Source: an uncultured Ruminiclostridium sp. (GTDB lineage Bacteria > Bacillota > Clostridia > Oscillospirales > Acutalibacteraceae). From it: DNA of 28,451 nucleotides. The position numbers were made by a program, and so were the translations under genes. Below the pieces are notes generated by a model. That model worked only from the letters and a program-made list of their open reading frames with translations. It made no database searches and was not told the origin of the DNA. The stretch is from positions 1 through 28,451 of the forward strand of contig CABUCM010000036.1 in NCBI GenBank assembly GCA_902490005.1, read 5' to 3'. Below, in pieces: positions 23,287 to 28,451 of this stretch. Each line of letters opens with the position of its first letter. Positions within the stretch are counted from its first letter, which is position 1.

Positions 23287-23889
23287 CTAAAGCGGCAGCC
23301 CCTCGGGATCCAGTTCCGGGGGCTGCCGCTTTTGCGTTAGGTACCTTTTCTTTCTTCGCTTTTGTTCCCCAAACCGTTGATAGTGAACGATTTCCCGCTC
23401 TCTCAGGAAACGGATCGGATCCTTGACATCGGGGTCATCGCAGAAGCGAAGGATGTTGTCGTAAGTGGTTCTGGCTTTTTGTTCTGCCGCCATATTTTCG
23501 TGAAGATCGGTAATCGTATCTCCAGTCACTTGAATCGTGGCCGCGGACCACGGGTTTCCACTGGCGTCAGCTGGATAAACGCCAGTGGTATGATCGACAA
23601 AATAGGCGTCGAATCCGGACTTTTTGATTTCTTCCTCAGACAGGTTCCTGGTCAGCTGGTAAACGATGGTTCCCACCATTTCTAAATGGTTCAACTCTTC
23701 GCTACCGATATCGGTCAGGATCGCTTTTAACTCCGGATACGGCATGGAATACCGCTGGCTCAAATATCTTAAGGAAGCCCCTAATTCTCCGTCGGGGCCG
23801 CCGTATTGACTGATGATAAGCTTTGCCAGGGCTGGGTTGGATCTTGTAATTTTAATCGGATATTCTAATCGTTTTTCATAAACCCACAT
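23287..23889 (-). CDS. cotJC: Spore coat protein CotJC, manganese catalase family
   Basis: A 200-residue protein of the di-manganese catalase family found in the spore coat. Metal-ligand segments are visible: GELGASLRYLSQRY, GSEELNHLEM, ENMAAEQKARTTYDNIL and REREIVHYQRFGE. VDHTTGVYPADASGNPW is also typical of CotJC. The ATG at 23889 has AAAGGAGG upstream and the cotJB stop is four bases away. It is the last gene of cotJABC and implies the organism sporulates. Its 3' end overlaps the terminator of the convergent amtB gene. Confidence 0.96.
   Translation of the reverse strand: MWVYEKRLEYPIKITRSNPALAKLIISQYGGPDGELGASLRYLSQRYSMPYPELKAILTDIGSEELNHLEMVGTIVYQLTRNLSEEEIKKSGFDAYFVDHTTGVYPADASGNPWSAATIQVTGDTITDLHENMAAEQKARTTYDNILRFCDDPDVKDPIRFLREREIVHYQRFGEQKRRKKRYLTQKRQPPELDPEGLPL
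23289..23332 (+). terminator. Terminator of amtB-glnK inside the end of cotJC
   Basis: 14-bp stem AAAGCGGCAGCCCC/GGGGCTGCCGCTTT with a 16-base loop and four T on the plus strand. It lies in the last codons of cotJC and may serve both convergent transcripts. Confidence 0.8.
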
Positions 23890-23892
23890 ACG

Positions 23893-24156
23893 TTAAATTC
23901 CTCCTTTCTCACAGTCGACATCCCACGGCCACGGATCAGAAATCCAGGCCCAGCGGTTAGCCTGTACCTGATTTGCCATCAAGGGGCCGTAATTTTCCTC
24001 GAACTCCCTCCGGAGCGCCTGGCTTTTCATATCATGCTCCTTCAGCTTCATTGCCGCTTCCCTGTTATTTGGATGGGAATCCATAAACATATGAAGCTCA
24101 ATGACCGCGAAATCTTCTGCCGCAATGCGTCTCAGCAGTTTCTCCCGTTCATTCAT
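23893..24156 (-). CDS. cotJB: Spore coat protein CotJB
   Basis: An 87-residue protein matching CotJB, with the typical ELHMFMDSHPNNREA and EFEENYGPLMANQ segments and a Trp/Pro-rich end (WAWISDPWPW). It needs the other CotJ proteins for assembly into the inner coat. The ATG at 24156 has GGGAGGT upstream and lies seven bases after the cotJA stop. Confidence 0.96.
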   Translation of the reverse strand: MNEREKLLRRIAAEDFAVIELHMFMDSHPNNREAAMKLKEHDMKSQALRREFEENYGPLMANQVQANRWAWISDPWPWDVDCEKGGI

Positions 24157-24162
24157 TGCTTA

Positions 24163-24348
24163 TTACCTCCCACAACCGTAAAACGGTTTATCCAGCACAG
24201 GGAAAATCGTCCCTGCCATAAGTCCCTGCTCTACCCCGTAAACAGCCTCCAGCTGCTGGTAAGGCACATAAGCCATTGCCGGCACCGGGTTTTCAGGGAG
24301 CGGCGTAATTTTATATTCTGTGGACACTAATTTCATGAAGTCATCCAT
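24163..24348 (-). CDS. cotJA: Spore coat-associated protein CotJA
   Basis: A 61-residue protein matching CotJA: PLPENPVPAMAYVPYQQLEA, VYGVEQGLMAGTIFPVLDKP and a C-terminal FYGCGR. The ATG at 24348 has AAAGGAG upstream; a longer in-frame ORF lacks a site. About 30 bases upstream the minus strand reads CATATGATACAAT, which contains -10 elements of the kinds used by the mother-cell sigma factors (CATANNNTA and a near match to CATACAAT), but no clear -35 could be fixed. The operon is divergent from the esterase gene. Confidence 0.93.
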   Translation of the reverse strand: MDDFMKLVSTEYKITPLPENPVPAMAYVPYQQLEAVYGVEQGLMAGTIFPVLDKPFYGCGR

Positions 24349-24447
24349 TTGCAAAACTCCTTTCAAAGTTTGATATTGTATCATATGCAGTAAAGAGCGG
24401 ACAGGTTCTTTCTTCTTTCCAGCCGTTTGGTTCTGCCAAATACTATA

Positions 24448-24477
24448 TTGACAACCTTTGTCTTCGCGCCGCATATT
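24448..24477 (+). promoter_or_regulatory. Promoter of the esterase gene
   Basis: TTGACA (24448-24453) and CATATT (24472-24477), 18 bases apart, about 35 bases before the start codon. Confidence 0.65.
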
Positions 24478-24512
24478 CTGAAAAAAGAAATTATAAAACA
24501 GGGAGAAAACTT

Positions 24513-25478
24513 ATGAAACGATGTGTCCCATTAGAAAAGGCGGCCGAGGCGGTCTGCGATCAAAGCTCGGTTCCGCCGCTGATTTTTCAACTGCCGCCGG
24601 AACAAGGCCGAAAAGCATTGGAGAAATTACAGGATGCGCCTGTCTATCAATATCCTGCCCATATATCCGTCAGCGAGGTAAGCTGCGGTAAGTGGGGAAC
24701 GATTCCAATTTATTTGATTACCCCAGAACACTTAAAACCCATTCGAAACGTGATCTTTTATATCCATGGCGCGGGCTGGGTATTCGGCAGCTTTCATACC
24801 CACGAAAAGCTGGTCAGGGAACTGGCGGCGCGGACAAATTCACTGATTGTATTCCCAGAATATACCCGTTCCCCCGAAGCTAAGTATCCAGTCGCTATTG
24901 AACAATGCTATTTTGTTCTTTCCTCCCTCTGGACGCTCATTGGCGATCAATACCCAGAGATCGACCACAGCACTCTAACCGTCGCCGGCGACAGTGTTGG
25001 CGGCAATATGGCTATCGCAATGACGCTAATGGCTAAAGACCGAAACGGCCCGAAAATCCAAAAGCAGCTTTTGTATTATCCTGTGACCAACGCCTGTTTC
25101 CAAACCCCCACCTATCGGCAGTTCGCCGTGAATTACTATCTATACCGCACGGGTATGCAATGGTTCTGGCGTCAATACACCTCCCGTGATGCAGACAGGG
25201 AACAAATCACAGCCTCTCCTTTGCGGGCCAGCGTCAACTGCCTGAAGGGGTTACCCCAAGCCATGATAATCAATGGCCAGGCGGACGTGCTGCGCAGCGA
25301 GGGTGAAGCTTTCGGAGAAAAGCTGCGCAGCGCCGATGTAGAGGTTACGGCGATCCGGGTGCAGGGCACCATCCATGATTTTGTCATGCTCAACGCCCTG
25401 GATCAAACCAATGCCTGCCGCACGGCAATGGATGCGTCTACAGAGTGGATCAACCGTAAAAACCAGAGTGGGGAGTAA
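24513..25478 (+). CDS. Alpha/beta hydrolase of the hormone-sensitive lipase type
   Basis: A 321-residue carboxylesterase-like enzyme. The oxyanion motif is HGAGW (His85 to Trp89), a variant of HGGGW; the nucleophile is Ser161 in VAGDSVGG, the acid probably Asp258 in NGQADVL, and the base His288 in TIHDF. YTRSPEAKYPVAIEQ is a conserved family segment. No signal peptide, so cytoplasmic. The ATG follows CAGGGAG by about nine bases. It is a single-gene unit with its own promoter and terminator. Substrate unknown, probably short acyl esters. Confidence 0.92.
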   Translation: MKRCVPLEKAAEAVCDQSSVPPLIFQLPPEQGRKALEKLQDAPVYQYPAHISVSEVSCGKWGTIPIYLITPEHLKPIRNVIFYIHGAGWVFGSFHTHEKLVRELAARTNSLIVFPEYTRSPEAKYPVAIEQCYFVLSSLWTLIGDQYPEIDHSTLTVAGDSVGGNMAIAMTLMAKDRNGPKIQKQLLYYPVTNACFQTPTYRQFAVNYYLYRTGMQWFWRQYTSRDADREQITASPLRASVNCLKGLPQAMIINGQADVLRSEGEAFGEKLRSADVEVTAIRVQGTIHDFVMLNALDQTNACRTAMDASTEWINRKNQSGE

Positions 25479-25597
25479 ACCGTTTTTGCCGCCGTTCCGG
25501 CACGCAGCAAAAGAAACGCTAAACCATCAGGGCATTTCCCTTGACTAGTGAAAAACTGAAATTCACGTTCAGCTTTCATTAAAAAAGCAACGAACGA

Positions 25598-25645
25598 AAA
25601 AGGAGGCCGGTACGGGACTTGATTGTCCCGTACCGGCCTCCTTTT
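25598..25645 (+). terminator. Long perfect hairpin after the esterase gene
   Basis: A 21-bp perfect stem (AAAAGGAGGCCGG onward, 25598-25618, with its complement at 25625-25645) and a 6-base loop, ending in four T. It fits a strong bidirectional terminator. Confidence 0.8.
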
Positions 25646-25676
25646 CGGTTGGAATCAATATTTTCCGACGAAAGCA

Positions 25677-25705
25677 TTGATTTCACCCTCGGTATATGGT
25701 AAATT
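25677..25705 (+). promoter_or_regulatory. Promoter for the DUF5655 gene
   Basis: TTGATT (25677-25682) and TAAATT (25700-25705), 17 bases apart, giving a leader of about 110 bases. Confidence 0.6.
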
Positions 25706-25720
25706 TTATGGTATCAAGCA

Positions 25721-25782
25721 GGCGCAGGGGAAAGTTCAAAGCCAGCCAAGCCGGCGCTTGGGCGGGAACCAGAAACAGCGCC
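25721..25782 (+). promoter_or_regulatory. Structured leader RNA before the DUF5655 gene
   Basis: Three nested stems: GGCGC (25721-25725) with GCGCC (25778-25782), GTTC (25734-25737) with GAAC (25766-25769), and CCAAGC (25746-25751) with GCTTGG (25756-25761) closed by CGGC. Internal loops are purine-rich (AGGGGAAA and CAGAAACA). The shape is riboswitch-like, but I match it to no known class, and the outer stems are short enough to arise by chance. Confidence 0.4.
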
Positions 25783-25823
25783 GAAGCGTACGATTCTTAT
25801 TGCGTTAAATGGAGGGCTGCACC

Positions 25824-26063
25824 ATGGCTGATATCAAGTTATTCAAAAAAATCAAGAATGTTGTTACCGTGGTGGCCCAAAAGAAAAAGCTTGTTATCAA
25901 CCTTCCTTTGGATATCAGCTCAGTGGCCTTTGAAGAGGGCTTTTCCAGAAATGTTACCAACATTGGGCATTGGGGCTGCGGACCGGTAGAATTGCATTTG
26001 CAAACTAACGGGGATTTAGAAAAAGCAAAACCACTAATCGACAGAGCTTATAATGAAAATTGA
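25824..26063 (+). CDS. Stand-alone DUF5655 domain protein
   Basis: A 79-residue protein that matches the DUF5655 domain by eye: LVINLPLDISSVAF, then FSRNVTNIGHWGCGPVELHL and a final helix PLIDRAYNEN. The domain is better known as the C-terminal part of larger proteins and is loosely annotated as a predicted transport protein; its function is unknown. Here it is the whole protein. The ATG at 25824 follows GGAGGG by seven bases; an ATG five codons earlier overlaps the ribosome binding site. Confidence 0.8.
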   Translation: MADIKLFKKIKNVVTVVAQKKKLVINLPLDISSVAFEEGFSRNVTNIGHWGCGPVELHLQTNGDLEKAKPLIDRAYNEN

Positions 26064-26221
26064 CAGCGGGAATCTTAAGCTGCGAAAAATAATTTTTTAA
26101 GCAGAACAAGGGCATCCATAAAATTCGCCGCTTCCCTTGCCGGCAGCGCCCGCGACCCTCTTTTGCCGTCTGCGTTACAAAGCAGGCCGTAAAACAAACC
26201 TTTTAAACGGGGTATCACACT

Positions 26222-26710
26222 ATGAAAGTAAAAGAAAACAAAACCAACGCCATGCGGGTTTTAGACCGGGAAGAAATTCCTTATGAAACCCACAGCTACG
26301 ACCACGAGGATGGAAAAATCGACGGCGTTTCTGTGGCGCAAAAGCTGGGACAGCCTATAGAACGGGTATTTAAAACACTGGTGACACGGGGATCAGACCG
26401 TAACTTTTACGTTTTCGTTATCCCGGTGGCCAAAGAGCTGAACCTGAAAGCCGCCGCCCGGGCGGTAGGGCAGAAAAGCGTGGAAATGATTCACGTGGAT
26501 GAGATCAAAAACGCTACCGGATACATTCGGGGCGGCTGTTCTCCTATCGGTATGAAAAAGCTGTATAAAACCGTTATCGACGAAAGCGCCCAGGCATTGC
26601 CTGCCATTATGGTCAGCGCGGGGAAAATCGGCCAGCAGATCGAGCTCGGCCCACAGGAACTGAAAAAATTAATCGGCGCTCAATTCGCCCCGATTGCATA
26701 CGACGGATGA
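26222..26710 (+). CDS. ybaK: Cys-tRNA(Pro)/Cys-tRNA deacylase YbaK
   Basis: A 162-residue member of the YbaK/EbsC family, which edits tRNA-Pro mischarged with cysteine. Visible segments are TNAMRVLDREEIPYETHSYD, QPIERVFKTLVTRG, FVIPVAKELNLKAAARAVG (with the conserved Lys), GYIRGGCSPIGMKK and MVSAGKIGQQIELGP. Length is normal. The ribosome binding site (GGGGTAT) is weak. The 158 bases before it show no clear gene. It ends in a terminator shared with the convergent non-coding RNA. Confidence 0.95.
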   Translation: MKVKENKTNAMRVLDREEIPYETHSYDHEDGKIDGVSVAQKLGQPIERVFKTLVTRGSDRNFYVFVIPVAKELNLKAAARAVGQKSVEMIHVDEIKNATGYIRGGCSPIGMKKLYKTVIDESAQALPAIMVSAGKIGQQIELGPQELKKLIGAQFAPIAYDG

Positions 26711-26716
26711 CAAACA

Positions 26717-26755
26717 AAACCCCTGGCAAACGGATTTTCCATCTGCCAGGGGTTT
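26717..26755. terminator. Shared terminator between ybaK and the large non-coding RNA
   Basis: 12-bp stem AAACCCCTGGCA (26717-26728) with TGCCAGGGGTTT (26744-26755). On the minus strand it is followed by GGTTTTGTTTG, so it can end the leftward RNA as well as the rightward ybaK transcript. Confidence 0.82.
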
Positions 26756-27775
26756 AAAATGAACTTTCTTTTGGACTCACCTGTTTCTCATCCTACGGAT
26801 GATTACTTGTCACTTTTTGCTTAAAAAGATTATCCCATTGGACCTTACCAATCCCTTTCTGAACTTTCTGAATTGCTTTTCAATCTCACTGGTTAAGAAT
26901 TGCTCTTCTCTCAAAACCACAACTCGGATTTCTCAAACTCGGCTTTTTCTTCTTCATGAAATCTTTACCATTCAGAAATCAGCACATGGGACTCTACTCA
27001 CCTTTCGTTTACGGATCAAATTGATCTGAATTTTTCAAAAGCGACTTCTTAAATCAGGCTACCGCCTTTTTCACTGTACTTTGGACTCACCCTTTACAAT
27101 GAATTTTGTTTTTATCTATGCGATAAAGGTCATTTCAATTTTGTGTTTATCTCTTTTCAGGGAGTAATTTCCTCGGCTTGACGGCCGCTTACTTTTATCC
27201 GTCTTTCGCTTTACGAAAGGCCCTCTCCTTGCTTCTTTGGGTACTCTCCCAATTTGTTTTGACGCCTACTATCAATTCATCGGCTTACGATTATCTATTA
27301 CTATAACAGATAATTTAAAACTTCCAAATTTCAGCCTTCAAAACATAGGAAGCCTGAAAAGCAAACACGCTTCTATTCAGTTTTGATTCTAATATCGTCC
27401 CTCATGCCGCGGAACCTTTCCTATTTGCCCTTTTAAAGAAAATAAAAAGGAACCTCCGCCGCGATTTTATTTCGCCATGGGGACGTTCCGCTTTTTATAT
27501 AAATATAAAATGAAAAATCTGTTATTCGCCAGCAAACCGGCGCCTGTGTCAGACTGTTTCGCAGATAACCTTCGTTCTCGAAGGAACCCGCTGCAAATCA
27601 GATCTTATTTTTATGAGAAACAGATTTTTCTGAAAGCGGAAGCATCGGTCCCCTGACCGATGGCTAAAGGCTGTGACTGTGGATCGTTCATTGGACTCGC
27701 TTCCTTTCCTCTGAAAATTGCTTCCTCTTCTTCAGGAAGCCTTATTTTCTTATTTGTCCTCTTTTCTTGAGTACG
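26717..27775 (-). ncRNA. Candidate large structured non-coding RNA, about 1.05 kb
   Basis: No convincing protein gene lies in this kilobase on either strand; the longest frame is 76 codons with no family match. The minus strand has a near-consensus promoter, a terminator, and many stems: GCTTCCT/AGGAAGC (27720-27740), CATCGGTC/GACCGATG (27643-27662), GAAAAATCTG/CAGATTTTTC (27512-27521 with 27621-27630) enclosing CCTTCG/CGAAGG (27569-27584), a 9-bp hairpin at 27354-27380, ATTATCT/AGATAAT (27290-27314), TTGGG/CCCAA (27237-27252), CTTTCG/CGAAAG (27203-27219) and ATTGG/CCAAT (26837-26852). A GAGTCC-type motif recurs along it. No gene follows on this strand, so it is not a leader. I cannot assign it to a known RNA class; large ornate RNAs such as OLE, ROOL or GOLLD are the candidates to test. 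Confidence 0.7.
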
Positions 27776-27780
27776 ATTAT

Positions 27781-27808
27781 ATTATAACACATTTTTAGCA
27801 ATTGTCAA
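27781..27808 (-). promoter_or_regulatory. Promoter of the large non-coding RNA
   Basis: TTGACA (27803-27808) and TATAAT (27781-27786), 16 bases apart, reading left. Both boxes are perfect, which implies strong transcription with no gene to express. Confidence 0.85.
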
Positions 27809-27876
27809 CAGTTAATATTAAAAATTATGATGTTTTATGTGAAAATTCTGTAAACAAAATATTTATCCAAATGCGG

Positions 27877-27905
27877 TTGACTTCACGGGTTCATCAGGGT
27901 AAAAT
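27877..27905 (+). promoter_or_regulatory. Promoter of the DUF1292 gene
   Basis: TTGACT (27877-27882) and TAAAAT (27900-27905), 17 bases apart, about 40 bases before the start codon. It is back to back with the non-coding RNA promoter. Confidence 0.75.
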
Positions 27906-27944
27906 AAATAATATCAAATTAGAAAAGCGAGGTTTTATGAATAT

Positions 27945-28259
27945 ATGGATAATGAGTTTACCGCCGATCTGATCACCTTGATCGACGATGAGGGCACCGA
28001 GCATGAATTTGAGATCCTGGATGTAATTGAAAGCGACGAAGGTACCTTCTACGCTCTGCTTCCCACCTTTGACGATCCTGAGGAAAGCGTGGAATCCGAC
28101 GGGATGTATTATATTTTCGAAGCTGTCGAAGAAGATGGAGAGCAGCAGCTGGCGGAAGTCGAGGATGAAGAGCTCTTGGACCGGCTGTCCGAAATTTTTG
28201 AAAGCCGTTTTGAAGAGCTTTACGAGTATGACGAAGAGGAAGCTTCTGAGAACCAGTAA
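27945..28259 (+). CDS. DUF1292 (YrzB-type) small acidic protein
   Basis: A 104-residue, very acidic protein of the DUF1292 family common in Firmicutes: ITLIDDEGTEHEFEILDVIE, YALLPTFDD and YYIFEAVEEDGEQQLAEVED, with an acidic tail. Its molecular role is unknown; in many genomes it is found near yrrK/ruvX and yrzL, which are not in this window. The ATG at 27945 has GCGAGG about ten bases upstream. Confidence 0.9.
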   Translation: MDNEFTADLITLIDDEGTEHEFEILDVIESDEGTFYALLPTFDDPEESVESDGMYYIFEAVEEDGEQQLAEVEDEELLDRLSEIFESRFEELYEYDEEEASENQ

Positions 28260-28293
28260 TTTCTTCTTCACCGCCCTGTTAAAACCCGAAAAT

Positions 28294-28451
28294 TTATGGT
28301 ATAATAACCTCACGCCATAAGCGGCGGTAAAGCCGCCGATGGCTGAGAGAACATTTGACCATGTACGAAAAACGGCAAGCGTTTTTCATCTAAGGCGCAG
28401 GCTGTGCCAGCCTGTCGTTATGGTATAATAACCTCACGCCATAAGCGGCGG
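28294..28451 (+). repeat. Start of a 124-bp-period direct repeat with promoters
   Basis: A 34-base segment, TTATGGTATAATAACC through CATAAGCGGCGG, occurs at 28294-28327 and again at 28418-28451, where the window ends. Each copy has an extended -10 (TGGTATAAT) flanked by the inverted repeat TTATGG/CCATAA. The unit between them folds into hairpins: GGCGG/CCGCC near 28323-28338, GAAAAACG/CGTTTTTC (28367-28387) resembling a terminator, and CAGGCT/AGCCTG (28398-28414). It may be a tandem small-RNA gene or an intergenic repeat family; how far it goes is not visible. Confidence 0.7.

Noticed and set aside
25721..25782. Likeness of the DUF5655 leader to a c-di-GMP (GEMM) riboswitch (CGCAGGG...AAAGCC)
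   Set aside because: The GNRA loop, its receptor and the conserved three-way junction are absent; only scattered bases match.
26799..27029. A 76-codon rightward frame in the large non-coding region
   Set aside because: No ribosome binding site, low-complexity Phe/Leu-rich product, and it runs opposite to the predicted RNA with its promoter and terminator.
27396..27500. GGUUCCGCGG in the large RNA, similar to the T-box antiterminator sequence
   Set aside because: It lacks the full AGGGUGGNACCGCG element in a proper setting, and no aminoacyl-tRNA synthetase or amino acid gene lies downstream on that strand.
28327..28390. GGCTGAGAG in the right-end repeat, recalling the TPP riboswitch CUGAGA
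   Set aside because: The rest of the TPP aptamer (the CUGAUCUGGAUAAUGCCAGCG part and the closing GGGA) is missing; a six-base match is not enough.
1..28451. CRISPR arrays, tRNA or rRNA genes
   Set aside because: No regularly spaced short repeats with unique spacers were seen, and no tRNA cloverleaf or rRNA sequence was recognised.

Overview
The window reads as chromosome of a spore-forming, anaerobic Firmicute of the Clostridia, most likely an Oscillospiraceae/Ruminococcaceae-type gut bacterium. Pointers are the cotJABC spore-coat operon, a recD2-comF-mreB cluster, a metK gene under a SAM-I riboswitch, a riboflavin transporter gene under an FMN riboswitch, DUF1292 and YbaK proteins, and Gram-positive style ribosome binding sites (AGGAGG) with frequent TTG starts. 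The family placement is inference.

Layout. (1) Positions 1-8140 hold one long leftward operon, visibly more AT-rich than the rest. A MerR regulator comes first, then a RibD/DHFR-type reductase, an aldo/keto reductase, an alpha/beta hydrolase, a carboxymuconolactone decarboxylase-family protein, a cupin, an ApbE flavin transferase, two surface flavodoxin lipoproteins on either side of a DUF4405 cytochrome-b-like membrane protein, and a two-domain cyclophilin-like lipoprotein. The cut-off gene at the left edge seems frameshifted. A LysR regulator (8167-9036) lies behind it. This looks like an acquired redox/detoxification module with an extracytoplasmic flavin arm. (2) From about 9.4 kb the composition becomes more GC-rich and genes look like core genome: an ATP-grasp enzyme, mreB, a frameshifted comF, recD2, an unknown one-TM protein, metK, ribU and an O-antigen-ligase-like protein, all leftward. 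(3) Positions 19.2-21.1 kb hold an isolated large serine recombinase with a small overlapping upstream ORF. (4) From 21.3 kb is a rightward AmtB-GlnK fusion with a leader that resembles an ANTAR-type antiterminator target followed by a second terminator. (5) Then come cotJABC (leftward), an HSL-type esterase, a stand-alone DUF5655 protein behind a structured leader, and ybaK.

(6) The most unusual part is 26.72-27.78 kb. About 1.05 kb has no convincing gene, but on the minus strand it has a near-consensus promoter, many nested hairpins, a candidate pseudoknot, repeated GGUGAGUCCAAA-type motifs and an intrinsic terminator shared with ybaK. I read it as a single large structured non-coding RNA that I cannot assign to a known class. 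(7) After a DUF1292 gene the window ends in the start of a 124-bp-period direct repeat; each copy carries an extended -10 promoter, and the complete first unit also has a small hairpin-rich transcription unit.

All assignments come from reading sequence and translations; no database search was run.
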